Source: Flavobacteriales bacterium UBA7690 (GTDB lineage: Bacteria; Bacteroidota; Bacteroidia; Flavobacteriales_F; PHOS-HE28). Taken from it: 64,000 nucleotides of DNA. How positions within the stretch are numbered: the first letter of the stretch is position 1; each line of letters begins with the position of its first letter. Below, one piece after another: positions 26,888 to 35,827 of this stretch. The DNA is taken from contig DLGQ01000002.1 of the NCBI GenBank assembly GCA_002482775.1, forward strand, positions 20,878 through 84,877, in the 5' to 3' direction. The notes beneath the pieces were generated by a model, which was not told the origin of the DNA, did not search any database, and was given only the letters and a program-made list of their open reading frames with translations. Position numbers and translations under genes: made by a program.

Positions 26888-27505
26888 ATGACCAACCAAC
26901 TCACGCTCCTCTTCAGTTGTGCGTGCTTGCTATTCGCGTCATGCGGAAGTACGATGAACGACCACCGATCCACGGCTGACCATTTGGACGAACTGCCAGC
27001 CATCGTCATGCCCGGTATGCTCCGCGCTGTGATCGAGATCCCCGCTGGTACCGTGGAGAAGCGCCAATACGATCCCGCAACGAACACGTTCCCGATAGAT
27101 GAGCGCAACGGTGTTCCGCGTCGTATCGCCTTCCTGCCTTACCCGGCGAACTACGGCTTCATTCCGGGCACCAAGATGAACAAGGAAGAAGGTGGAGATG
27201 GCGACGCGGTGGATGTTTTCGTGATCTGCGGCGCGGTCCCCAGCGGCACGGTGATGGTGGTGGAACCCATAGGCATCATTGAATTGCTCGATGCCGGAGA
27301 GCGCGATGATAAATTGATCGCATTGCCCGTGGACTCAGCCTTACGCACCATTGAAGCGGATGACATCCACGAACTGCCGCAAGCCGCGCGGGACATCCTC
27401 GTGACCTGGTTGCTCAACTACGACCCTGCGGATGGAGCAGAGCTGATCGCTGTGAAAGGCAAGGCCGATGCGCTTGCTACTGTGGAGCGCTGGATCACGA
27501 AGTGA
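26888..27505 (+). CDS. ppa: Family I inorganic pyrophosphatase with lipoprotein signal
   Basis: 205 residues. Residues 40-200 are a family I pyrophosphatase: VIEIPAGTVEKRQYDP, PYPANYGFIPGT, the metal-binding DGDAVDVFV and ERDDKLIALP are all intact. Unlike the usual cytoplasmic enzyme, the N-terminus is a hydrophobic stretch ending in LLFASC, a lipobox-like site with the lipidated cysteine at 19. That predicts a lipoprotein outside the cytoplasm, where PPi would come from extracellular or periplasmic reactions. There is no basic residue before the hydrophobic stretch, which weakens the signal-peptide call. Its stop touches the stop of pheT on the other strand with no gap. Confidence 0.85.
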   Translation: MTNQLTLLFSCACLLFASCGSTMNDHRSTADHLDELPAIVMPGMLRAVIEIPAGTVEKRQYDPATNTFPIDERNGVPRRIAFLPYPANYGFIPGTKMNKEEGGDGDAVDVFVICGAVPSGTVMVVEPIGIIELLDAGERDDKLIALPVDSALRTIEADDIHELPQAARDILVTWLLNYDPADGAELIAVKGKADALATVERWITK

Positions 27506-29938
27506 TCACGACCGCACTTCGGCCCCCACCCCTTCGATGGCCTTGCGGATCCTGCCCATGGCCTTCTCCACCTGATCGTCGGTCAAGGTCTTCTCCTCGT
27601 CCTGGAGCACGAAGCTGAGCGCATAGCTCTTCTTGCCGGAGGCGAGCTTGTCACCCTGGTAAACATCGAAGAGGTCCACTTCGCGCAGCAGCTTCTTCTC
27701 TGCGCCGAAAGCCAGTTCGCGCAGCTTGTCGAAACGCAGTTCCGTATCGAGCAACAGGCTAAGGTCACGACGCACGCTGGGGAAACGTCCCACTTCCATG
27801 TAACCGGTCTTGTTCCCACGGCACGCATCGAGGAGCACGTGTTCTTCCACTTCTGCGAAGAACACCGGTTGCGAAACGTCGGAAGCTTTCAACTGTGTGG
27901 TCTTCACTTCGCCGATCCACCCCGCATGGCGGCCATGGATGGTCAGTGCATGCGCATGATCCAGCAGGGCATGCTCTTTGGGTGCCCAAGCGCTGGCGTT
28001 CTCCAACCCCAGCCTACCGAGCATTGCTTCCAGCTCTTCCTTCACGTCCATCAGTTCGGCACGGCGATCATCTGCACGCCAGCGTTCCCGGAAGCGGCGA
28101 CCGGTGATGGTGATCGCGAGCACATCGGTCTCCACCGTGCCCTTCAGCATATTCCGGTAAACGCGCCCGCGCTCGAAGAAGCGTAGATCGCGCTTCTGGC
28201 GATTGCTATTGTGGGCAATGGCCGCCAAGGCACCGAAGAGCATCGTTGGGCGCAACACATCCAATTCTGCGCTCAGCGGGTTCTTCAGACGCACCAGATC
28301 ATTCTCCGTAGCAACGTCGGACGCCACACTGCGGGCGCCGTTCACCAGCGATGGGGTCATGATCTCGCGCAAACCGCGCGCCACCAGATGTGCGGACAAC
28401 TGCGCGCCAACGCTCTCCGCGCTAAGCGGGGCATGAAGCGCAGGTGGCACCATCAGCCGTTCGGGCAGCGGCACATTATCGTAGCCATGGATGCGCAGGA
28501 TCTCTTCCACCACATCGGCAGGACGATGAACATCCACACGGTACGAAGGCACTTCCACCACGAGGCCATGCGTATCGCGTTTCACCATGGTGAAGTCGAG
28601 CAATTCCAGCGCGCGGACCACGGCATCATGATCAATATGCATGCCGGTGAGGCGGTCGCACTGTGCAAAGGTGAATGCCACTGTCGGCACATGCTTCAAG
28701 GTATTGTCGATGTCGGTGATCGCGGAAACGATGCGCGCTCCTGCCACCTCCTTCAAGAGCAAGGCCGCACGCTTAAGCGCATATACGGTCTGGCGCGGAT
28801 CCACACCACGCTCGAAGCGGAACGACGCATCAGTGTTCAAGCCATGGCGACGCGCAGTGCGGCGGATCGTACCGGGCTCGAAACAGGCGCTCTCCAGGAA
28901 CACCGTGGTGGTCTTCTCGCTCACACCACTCGCGGCACCGCCGAACACACCCGCGATACATGCGGGACGTTCGCCATCGGCGATCACCAGGTCTTGCGCG
29001 TCGAGCTTGCGTTCCTTGCCATCCAATGTGGTGAACCCCTCACCAGCCGTTGCCATGCGTACCACGATGCGGTTCCCGCGCAGCGTTCCTGCATCAAAGG
29101 CGTGCAACGGTTGTGCGAGTTCGTGTTGCACGTAGTTCGTCACGTCCACCACGTTGTTTATCGGCTTCAACCCGATGGCGAGCAAGCGATCCTGCAACCA
29201 TTTCGGCGAGGGCGCTACACGTACGTCAGCCAACGTGACGCCCGCATAGCGTGGACAGGCGAAAACATCGTTCACTTCCACGGCGATCGCACTTCCAGTG
29301 CCGTCCTGTGCGAAGGCATCCACCGACGGCAACTTCAATTCCACCTCCGCACCGGTACGATGCACTAGTGCAGCACGTAGATCACGCGCCACACCGAAAT
29401 GCCCCATGGCATCGGTTCGGTTGGGTGTAAGGCCGATCTCCAGCACGTGGTCGCTGGTGAGACCGAGGTGGATCGACGCGGTCTCCCCGATCTTCGCCGC
29501 CGCATCCAGCACCATGATCCCCGCGTGGCTCTGGCCAAGGCCGAGTTCATCCTCGGCGCAGATCATGCCGTTGCTTTCCTGCCCGCGGATCTTGCTCTTC
29601 TTGATCACGAAGCTGGTGCCATCGGGCAAGTGGATGGTGGTACCGATGGTGGCCACCAACACCTTCTGATCCTTCGCCACATTGGGTGCGCCACAAACGA
29701 TCTGTTGGGGTCCACCCGCCCCGATATCCACCAGGCAAACGCTCAAGCGATCGGCATCGGGATGTTTGGCGCACTCCAGCACATGGCCCACCACTACACC
29801 GGCGAGCATGCCCTTCACGGGTTCGAAAAGCTCCACGCTTTCGGTCTCCAGACCGGTGCTGGTGAGCATGGCGGCGGCTTGTTGCGGCGTGAGGTCGGTA
29901 TCGATGTACTGGCGGAGCCAGTTCCAGGAGATGCGCAT
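27506..29938 (-). CDS. pheT: Phenylalanine--tRNA ligase, beta subunit
   Basis: 810 residues, normal for PheT. In order: N-terminal helix start MRISWNWLRQYIDTDL, EMAP/tRNA-binding domain (about 40-150, VVGHVLECAKHPDADRLSV), B3/B4 editing domain (about 210-390), B5 domain (about 410-475), catalytic-like core, and C-terminal FDX-ACB domain (about 715-810, FPSVRRDLSLLLD). It charges tRNA-Phe with the alpha subunit, which is not in this window. The start at 29938 is set by the conserved N-terminus; the frame stays open another 246 bases upstream but contains no PheT sequence. A -7-like box lies 28 bases upstream. Confidence 0.96.
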   Translation of the reverse strand: MRISWNWLRQYIDTDLTPQQAAAMLTSTGLETESVELFEPVKGMLAGVVVGHVLECAKHPDADRLSVCLVDIGAGGPQQIVCGAPNVAKDQKVLVATIGTTIHLPDGTSFVIKKSKIRGQESNGMICAEDELGLGQSHAGIMVLDAAAKIGETASIHLGLTSDHVLEIGLTPNRTDAMGHFGVARDLRAALVHRTGAEVELKLPSVDAFAQDGTGSAIAVEVNDVFACPRYAGVTLADVRVAPSPKWLQDRLLAIGLKPINNVVDVTNYVQHELAQPLHAFDAGTLRGNRIVVRMATAGEGFTTLDGKERKLDAQDLVIADGERPACIAGVFGGAASGVSEKTTTVFLESACFEPGTIRRTARRHGLNTDASFRFERGVDPRQTVYALKRAALLLKEVAGARIVSAITDIDNTLKHVPTVAFTFAQCDRLTGMHIDHDAVVRALELLDFTMVKRDTHGLVVEVPSYRVDVHRPADVVEEILRIHGYDNVPLPERLMVPPALHAPLSAESVGAQLSAHLVARGLREIMTPSLVNGARSVASDVATENDLVRLKNPLSAELDVLRPTMLFGALAAIAHNSNRQKRDLRFFERGRVYRNMLKGTVETDVLAITITGRRFRERWRADDRRAELMDVKEELEAMLGRLGLENASAWAPKEHALLDHAHALTIHGRHAGWIGEVKTTQLKASDVSQPVFFAEVEEHVLLDACRGNKTGYMEVGRFPSVRRDLSLLLDTELRFDKLRELAFGAEKKLLREVDLFDVYQGDKLASGKKSYALSFVLQDEEKTLTDDQVEKAMGRIRKAIEGVGAEVRS

Positions 29939-29966
29939 GGTGTGAACGCTTTCTGCGAAAGGTCGG

Positions 29967-29974
29967 CGAAGATA
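29967..29974 (-). promoter_or_regulatory. -7-like box (TAtcTTCG) for pheT
   Basis: Minus-strand TAnnTTCG, 28 bases before the pheT ATG, in the 88-base divergent gap shared with the hydroxylase gene. Confidence 0.45.
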
Positions 29975-30013
29975 CCAATGTGGCTTACTGTGGAGGATCT
30001 TGGCCAAGGCGTG

Positions 30014-30021
30014 TAAATTCG
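30014..30021 (+). promoter_or_regulatory. -7-like box (TAaaTTCG), start-proximal
   Basis: Only 5 bases before the ATG at 30027, so the message would be leaderless or nearly so. Faces the pheT box in the same divergent gap. Confidence 0.45.
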
Positions 30022-30026
30022 GGACC

Positions 30027-31280
30027 ATGGACGCCATTGCCTTGGCCATACCCTTCTTCTTCCTGCTCATGGGGCTGGAAGTGGCGTGGAGCGCGTGGAC
30101 GAAGCGGCACGTGTACCGGTTCAACGATTTCATCGCGAACATGGGTTGCGGCATCGGTTCGCAGATCGTGGGGGCCTTCACCAAGGCGGTGATCTTCGCT
30201 GCCTACTTGTGGACTTACGACACGTATCGGCTTTTCACCTTGGAAAAGTCGGCGCTCACATGGGTAGTGGCATTCCTGGCGGTGGACCTGCTGTACTATT
30301 GGTTCCATCGGCTCAGCCACGAAGTGAATTTCCTCTGGGCGGCGCATGTGGTCCATCACCAGAGCGAGGAGTACAACCTGAGCGTGGCTTTGCGCCAAAG
30401 CTGGTGGCAGGGTTTGTTCAGCTGGTGGTTCTACTTGCCGCTCGCGTTGTTCGGTGTTCACCCGGTCATCATCGTCACGGTGGGCGCGGTGAACACGCTC
30501 TACCAGTTCTGGATCCACACGAAAGCCATTGGCACGCTCGGCCCTCTCGAATGGATACTGAACACACCGAGCCACCATCGTGTGCACCACGGCAGCGACC
30601 CGAAGTACATCGACCGCAACCATGCGGGAACACTGATCGTTTGGGACAGGATCTTCGGCACGTTCCAACCTGAAGAGGAGGAACCGATCTATGGCATCAC
30701 CACGCCGCTGAACACGTGGGATCCGCTCACGGCGAACTTCTCCTACTGGGGGGAATTGATCGGACTGGCGCGCCGAAGCGGAGGTTGGCGCAACAAGGTC
30801 CTTGTCTTCTTGAAACCACCAGGGTGGCGGCCTGAAGCGTTGGGAGGCCGCCTCTATCCTATCCAGAAAGAACGCACGACCTACGTGAAGTATGACACCA
30901 CCGTTCCACGCTCCTGGACCACCATGGCCATGCTCCAGTTCGTCCTGCTAATCGCGGTCACATCCTTCTTCTTGTTCCAGCAGCATACGTTCAGCGTACC
31001 CCTGCAATGGACCATCGGCGGGTTGGTGCTCTGGTGGGTGATGGAATTGGGCGTGCTGATGAACGGCCAACGCTGGGCGCTCGTTTCAGGCCTGTTGCGC
31101 TCGTTGGTCCTCATGGCGGTAACGGCCACGCTCGGCCCAACCGTTCCGGGCCTGATCTTGCTCGCCGTGGTATTCCTCTTGATGATCCCGTTGGTCCGGT
31201 TCCTGCGCTCCCCTCCACAGCAACCTGGACCGGCCCCTCCAAGAAGAATGGCAGAGATGCCACACCGGACAGAAGCTTAG
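30027..31280 (+). CDS. Fatty acid hydroxylase / sterol desaturase family membrane protein
   Basis: 417 residues. Several membrane helices and the eight-histidine di-iron signature: HRLSHE (about 100), HVVHHQSE (about 110), a single H in FWIHTKA and HHRVHHGSDPK (about 190). These integral membrane enzymes use O2 to hydroxylate or desaturate lipids; ether-lipid cleavage is also known in the family. The region after residue 260 carries three further helices and a proline-rich tail. It is followed by a YhhN-family gene, whose relatives act on lysoplasmalogens, so an ether-lipid role for the pair is possible but unproven. The ATG at 30027 is preferred to a TTG at 30000. Confidence 0.85.
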   Translation: MDAIALAIPFFFLLMGLEVAWSAWTKRHVYRFNDFIANMGCGIGSQIVGAFTKAVIFAAYLWTYDTYRLFTLEKSALTWVVAFLAVDLLYYWFHRLSHEVNFLWAAHVVHHQSEEYNLSVALRQSWWQGLFSWWFYLPLALFGVHPVIIVTVGAVNTLYQFWIHTKAIGTLGPLEWILNTPSHHRVHHGSDPKYIDRNHAGTLIVWDRIFGTFQPEEEEPIYGITTPLNTWDPLTANFSYWGELIGLARRSGGWRNKVLVFLKPPGWRPEALGGRLYPIQKERTTYVKYDTTVPRSWTTMAMLQFVLLIAVTSFFLFQQHTFSVPLQWTIGGLVLWWVMELGVLMNGQRWALVSGLLRSLVLMAVTATLGPTVPGLILLAVVFLLMIPLVRFLRSPPQQPGPAPPRRMAEMPHRTEA

Positions 31281-31323
31281 CATGCTGTCCACATTCGCTT
31301 TCCACCGGGCCAAAGGCACTGAC

Positions 31324-31331
31324 TACATTCG
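31324..31331 (+). promoter_or_regulatory. -7-like box (TAcaTTCG) for the YhhN-family gene
   Basis: Lies 11 bases before the ATG at 31343, after the stop of the hydroxylase gene. Confidence 0.4.
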
Positions 31332-31342
31332 TCCCGCTCTCC

Positions 31343-32074
31343 ATGGATCTTCGCAAACACACTACGTTCAACCTTGGGCTGTACGCTGCGGTCAGCTTGG
31401 TCACGATCGTCGGTGAGGTGACCAACACCCACGGGCTGGTGTACGTGTGCAAACCACTGATGATGGTGGTACTTTCCAGTTGGTTCTACTTCACCAGCAG
31501 GCGCGTCGGCGATCGATTCACGTTGCTAGTGCAGGCCGGTCTGTTGTTCTCGTTGATCGGGGATGTGGCGTTGATGTTCCAGCATGTTGACGAGTTCAAT
31601 TTCCTCATCGGGCTGGGGGCGTTCCTGATCGCGCAGTTGTGTTATTCCATCGCCTTCTTGTTGAACGTGCTGGATGCCGGCCGTTCACGCGGAGACCTGA
31701 TCTCGAGCGCGATCGCCGTGCTGATCATCGCCTATGGTTACTTCTTCGCCACACGCCTCCTTCCGAAGGTGGACGAGACGATCGCCATACCGATCACGAT
31801 CTACGCCGTTGCCATTTGCGCGATGGGTGTTGCCGCTATGTTCCGCTTGGGCCGGACGTTCTTGCGCAGTTTCATCCTGGTGTTCGCTGGAGCGCTCCTC
31901 TTCATCCTGAGCGATAGTTTGTTGGCCACCAACCGCTTTCTCACCCCGCTTGCTCACGCCCCGTGGTCGGTGATGCTCACCTATGCCATCGCGCAAGCAC
32001 TGATCGTTTGGGGTGCGCTCGTACACGTGTTGGACCCCGGCGAGATCCGCCGGAAGGCAGCGTTGAGCACCTAG
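31343..32074 (+). CDS. YhhN family membrane protein (lysoplasmalogenase-like)
   Basis: 243 residues with about 8 membrane helices. KPLMM, GDVALMF and LSDSLLATNRF match the conserved polar positions of the YhhN/TMEM86 family, whose characterised members hydrolyse the vinyl-ether bond of lysoplasmalogens. The ATG at 31343 is favoured by the box just upstream; the frame is open much further upstream as a shadow of the hydroxylase gene. Convergent with recG, overlapping by 4 bases. Confidence 0.82.
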   Translation: MDLRKHTTFNLGLYAAVSLVTIVGEVTNTHGLVYVCKPLMMVVLSSWFYFTSRRVGDRFTLLVQAGLLFSLIGDVALMFQHVDEFNFLIGLGAFLIAQLCYSIAFLLNVLDAGRSRGDLISSAIAVLIIAYGYFFATRLLPKVDETIAIPITIYAVAICAMGVAAMFRLGRTFLRSFILVFAGALLFILSDSLLATNRFLTPLAHAPWSVMLTYAIAQALIVWGALVHVLDPGEIRRKAALST

Positions 32075-34203
32075 CTGATGCGCCCCCAGAGGGGTTTGCC
32101 TTTCACCCGCTCGGCGAGGCTTGCCGCTATGTTCGCGTGGCCAGGGTCGCGCAGATCGGGATCCTTGTCCAGCAAACGCATCGCTACCTGACGTGCCTGT
32201 TGCAGGAGTGCTGCGTCTGCCACCAGATCAGCGATGTGCAGCTCTGGCAAGCCGCTTTGTTGTGTCCCCATCAGATCACCAGGACCGCGTAAACGCAGAT
32301 CGGTCTCCGCGATCTCGAAACCATCGTTGGTGCGCACCATGGTCTCGATGCGTGCACGGGCATCGTTCCCAAGTCGCTCATCGGTCATCAGGATGCAGAA
32401 GCTCTGTTCCGCACCGCGCCCTACCCTGCCGCGTAGTTGGTGTAGTTGCGAGAGGCCGAAACGTTCGGCGTTCTCGATCACCATCACGCTGGCATTGGGA
32501 ACATCGACTCCCACCTCGATCACCGTGGTCGCCACGAGTATGTTCGTCTCGCCCTTCTTGAAACGCGCCATCTCGTAGTCTTTCGTGGTTTGATCCATTC
32601 GGCCATGGAGCATGCTCACCGCATACTTCGGCAGCGGGAACCGGCGCGAAAGGCTTTCGAAACCATCGGTCAGGTCCTTCAACTCCTTGCCTCCCGCAGC
32701 ACTACGAGACACCTTCTCCGGATCGCCTTCTTCGATCAGCGGATACACCACGTAGACCTGCCTGCCTTTGGCGAGTTCTTCTTCCAGGAAACCGAAGACC
32801 GCATTGCGCGAAGAGTCGTAGCGATGCACCGTGCGGATCGGTTTCCGTCCTGGTGGGAGTTCATCGATCACACTGGTGTCCAGATCACCGTAGAGCGTCA
32901 TGGCTAGAGTGCGTGGAATGGGCGTGGCGGTCATGACCAGCACATGCGGTGGCACCTCGCTCTTCGCCCAAAGCCGTGCCCGTTGCGCCACACCGAACCG
33001 GTGCTGCTCATCGATCACCACGAGGCCGAGGCGGTTGAATTGCACGCGGTCTTCCAGCAAGGCATGTGTGCCAACAACGATGTGTACGGCACCCATCTTC
33101 AACGCGGTGAGGATGGCTTTCCGGTCGGCCGTCTTGGTACTACCCGTGAGCAAACGCACCTGTATGGGAAGTCCTTCGAGGAAGCGGGCGATCGTGGCAT
33201 GATGCTGTTGCGCGAGGATCTCCGTCGGGGCCATCAACGCGCTTTGGAAACCGTTATCCAGCGCGATGAGCATGCTCAGCAGGCCGACCAGCGTTTTCCC
33301 ACTGCCCACATCGCCCTGCACCAAGCGGTTCATTTGGTGGCCACTGCCCATGTCCTTGCGGATCTCCTTCACCACGCGCTTCTGTGCACCGGTGAGTTGG
33401 AATGGAAGATGCTCGGCATAGAAGCGGTTGAAGTGTTCTCCCACGGAAGTGAACACGTTCCCACGCAAGCTCTGTTGCAATTGGAGCTTCTGCTTCAACA
33501 GCTGTAGTTGGATGAAGAAGAGTTCCTCGAACTTCAACCGTCGGATAGCCGCATCGAGGCGGTCTTGATCCTGCGGTGCGTGTACCTGCCGATGCGCTTG
33601 TTCGCGTCCTACGCCGTTCAGCCATTCCACCAGTTCGTGGCTCAACGTCTCCGGTAATTGACCCGTCAGCTGCGTGATCAGCGTTTTCTGGAGCTTCCAG
33701 ATGGCGCGGCTGCCGAGGCCTTTCGCATTGAGCTTCTCGGTGGTGCTGTACACCGGTTGAAGTGAAGCATCCAACCCTTGCTCCCAGGTGGCAGCGAGTT
33801 CCAGTTCGGGATGTGCGAAGTTGAAGCGCCCGTTGAACGAGCTTGGCTTGCCGAAGAGGATATACTCCTGCCCCGGCTTCAGCGACCCCAACAACCAACG
33901 CGCGCCTTTGAACCAGACTAGTTCCACGGTACCCGAATCGTCGGTGAGGCTGGACACCAACCGACGGCCTTGTTTCTCGCCCACCATCCGCACCGCACCG
34001 AGAACTCCCCTCAATTGGGCCTGCGGAAGATCCTCAGCGATCTCGCGCACCTTGTGGAAACGGCTGCGATCCACGTAGCGGAATGGGAAATGCTGCAACA
34101 GGTCGCCATAAGTGGCGATGTTGAGTTCCGTGCGCAACAGTTCGGCCCGCTGCGGACCAACTCCTTTCAGGAATTCGATGGGCGTGGCGAGCACATCGTG
34201 CAT
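32071..34203 (-). CDS. recG: ATP-dependent DNA helicase RecG
   Basis: 710 residues. An N-terminal helical part (IEFLKGVGPQRAELL, helix-hairpin-helix), the wedge OB domain (about 60-170) and two RecA-like motor domains. Walker A is QGDVGSGKT (about residue 300), motif II is VIDEQHRFG (DEQH), and motif VI is LHQLRGRVGRG. RecG remodels stalled forks and Holliday junctions. The start at 34203 matches the conserved MHDVLATPIEFLKGVG beginning. On the minus strand tacttttcg lies 3 bases upstream of the ATG, consistent with a start-proximal promoter. Confidence 0.96.
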   Translation of the reverse strand: MHDVLATPIEFLKGVGPQRAELLRTELNIATYGDLLQHFPFRYVDRSRFHKVREIAEDLPQAQLRGVLGAVRMVGEKQGRRLVSSLTDDSGTVELVWFKGARWLLGSLKPGQEYILFGKPSSFNGRFNFAHPELELAATWEQGLDASLQPVYSTTEKLNAKGLGSRAIWKLQKTLITQLTGQLPETLSHELVEWLNGVGREQAHRQVHAPQDQDRLDAAIRRLKFEELFFIQLQLLKQKLQLQQSLRGNVFTSVGEHFNRFYAEHLPFQLTGAQKRVVKEIRKDMGSGHQMNRLVQGDVGSGKTLVGLLSMLIALDNGFQSALMAPTEILAQQHHATIARFLEGLPIQVRLLTGSTKTADRKAILTALKMGAVHIVVGTHALLEDRVQFNRLGLVVIDEQHRFGVAQRARLWAKSEVPPHVLVMTATPIPRTLAMTLYGDLDTSVIDELPPGRKPIRTVHRYDSSRNAVFGFLEEELAKGRQVYVVYPLIEEGDPEKVSRSAAGGKELKDLTDGFESLSRRFPLPKYAVSMLHGRMDQTTKDYEMARFKKGETNILVATTVIEVGVDVPNASVMVIENAERFGLSQLHQLRGRVGRGAEQSFCILMTDERLGNDARARIETMVRTNDGFEIAETDLRLRGPGDLMGTQQSGLPELHIADLVADAALLQQARQVAMRLLDKDPDLRDPGHANIAASLAERVKGKPLWGRIS

Positions 34204-34230
34204 GGGCGAAAAGTACCACGGCGAACGGGG

Positions 34231-34238
34231 TACTTTCG
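34231..34238 (+). promoter_or_regulatory. -7-like box (TActTTCG) in the recG divergent gap
   Basis: Nine bases before the ATG at 34248. The 44-base gap to recG holds promoter-like boxes on both strands. Confidence 0.45.
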
Positions 34239-34247
34239 CCTGCCGCC

Positions 34248-35663
34248 ATGCCAGCTTCCACTTTTCATGCACCTGCATCGCACCGTTGGTCGTGGGCGCG
34301 CACGACCGATATCCTGTGTTGGCTGGCGATCGGCTACCTCGGCTGGTTCGCGTTGCACTTCTACGCCGAACGTATTCATGGCGATGCCTCCTACTTCCTG
34401 CTAAAGATCGTGGACGAAGGCACCTTCTTCGTGAGCCATGGCCGTTGGATCATGCCGCTCTCCCAGTGGATGGCCGTGCTCGGTGTGAAGGCAGGTGTAC
34501 CCATGACCACACTGATCACGCTCTATTCGCTGGGCAACGTGGCCATCGTGTTGTTCGCGTTCAGCTTCGTTCGGTACGGACTGCATGACCGGAGCGCAGG
34601 TATCGCGGTGATCGGAACCCAGATGCTCGGCCTTGCTGATGCGCTCTTCTGCCCGGTGTTCGAGTTCTACTACGGCTCCATGCTGTTGGTGGTCTGCCTG
34701 GCCTTGATCCGCAACGGAGGCATGAACATTGCGATCCGATCATCACTCTTCGCGGTCTTGCTGTTCCTCGCACTGTCAAGTCATTTCATGGCCATGCTTG
34801 TCGCGGGGATGATCCTGTTCACTATTCGTGTCTGGCAAGACCGCGCCTTCGGCATCACCACGGCGGCCGTGTTCCTTGCACACCTCGCCGTGCGGTTGAC
34901 CTTCTTATCGGACTACGAAGAGCGAGCGATCGATTCGTTATGGATCCGGTTCGACGTACTTGGCATGTGTTGGGCGTTCCATCCCGGAAGGCTGTTCGCG
35001 CATGGCGTGCACGCGTTGGTCAGCTATCCCGATGTGATCCTGCTGAGCCTTCTTGCCACGTTCACCTTCATCCGCCAACGCGCGTGGCGCACGGCCTTCT
35101 TGTTCTGCGGCGGCATCCTGGTGATCTACGTGCTCCAATCGCTCTATTTCCCGGATGGAACGCACTCCATCTACCGCGAGATCGTGGACTACCCGTTCGC
35201 CGTCTGGGTCATCGTGGTGGTCTTCGCGATGCGAACTGAAACCGCACGTGTGAACAATGCCTGGCGTTGGGCTATCATGGCCTGTTTGATCTATCGATGC
35301 ATGGCCCCTTTACAGATCGCTGACACCTACAGCGCCCGTGTTGCGTGGATGCGCGACCGGATCAGGGAGGCACATGATCAGGGTATCCAACGCGGCTTCG
35401 TACTCGAATCGTCCACACACGATCCACCAGGCAATGGCGTTGGTCCGTTCACCGCGCTGAACCCAACGGAAGTGATCCTCTTGTCTGCAGAAGCAGGTCC
35501 CGATCCCACTGTTGTATTGTTCCCAACACGAACTGCCGTGGTGAATGACAGCATCGAAGACCTGCTGGAACAGAAACTGATCGACTCGGACATCCCGTTG
35601 ATCTGGCATTCCCGTTCGCCCTATTTCAACGTTGCGGAAGAACCATTCCGGATCTTACGCTGA
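34248..35663 (+). CDS. Polytopic membrane protein, function unknown
   Basis: 471 residues with about 10 membrane helices up to residue 360 and a soluble C-terminal part of about 100 residues. HGDASYFLLKIVDEGTFF after the first helix is acidic and resembles the first periplasmic loop of GT-C glycosyltransferases, but the match is too weak to name a family. The C-terminal segment (VILLSAEAGPDPTVVLFPTR) looks like an extracytoplasmic alpha/beta domain. No operon partner: recG is divergent, and the cupin gene is convergent. Confidence 0.65.
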   Translation: MPASTFHAPASHRWSWARTTDILCWLAIGYLGWFALHFYAERIHGDASYFLLKIVDEGTFFVSHGRWIMPLSQWMAVLGVKAGVPMTTLITLYSLGNVAIVLFAFSFVRYGLHDRSAGIAVIGTQMLGLADALFCPVFEFYYGSMLLVVCLALIRNGGMNIAIRSSLFAVLLFLALSSHFMAMLVAGMILFTIRVWQDRAFGITTAAVFLAHLAVRLTFLSDYEERAIDSLWIRFDVLGMCWAFHPGRLFAHGVHALVSYPDVILLSLLATFTFIRQRAWRTAFLFCGGILVIYVLQSLYFPDGTHSIYREIVDYPFAVWVIVVVFAMRTETARVNNAWRWAIMACLIYRCMAPLQIADTYSARVAWMRDRIREAHDQGIQRGFVLESSTHDPPGNGVGPFTALNPTEVILLSAEAGPDPTVVLFPTRTAVVNDSIEDLLEQKLIDSDIPLIWHSRSPYFNVAEEPFRILR

Positions 35664-35766
35664 ATGGCACTTCGGCATTAATGCATCTGGAACCTGGCTG
35701 CTGATCCTGCCGTCCGTTGTTCCTTCAGTTCAAAGTTCATGGACAAGATCCTTCAGGAAGGTGCTA

Positions 35767-35807
35767 TGAAAAGAGAGAGCCGACCATTCGCAAGTGCGAC
35801 GATCGGC
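35767..35807 (-). terminator. Terminator of the cupin gene
   Basis: On the minus strand, outer arms gccga/tcggc (35803-35807 and 35779-35783) flank an inner stem tcgca/tgcga. A T-rich stretch follows at 35767-35778. It lies in the 164-base convergent gap and may also stop transcription from the left; I see nothing else in the gap. Confidence 0.65.
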
Positions 35808-35827
35808 CTTCCAGTGATTCAAAATGA

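Noticed and set aside
29939..30184. Upstream extension of pheT by 82 residues
   Set aside because: The extension runs across the divergent promoter region and into the hydroxylase gene; PheT begins with MRISWNWLRQYI.
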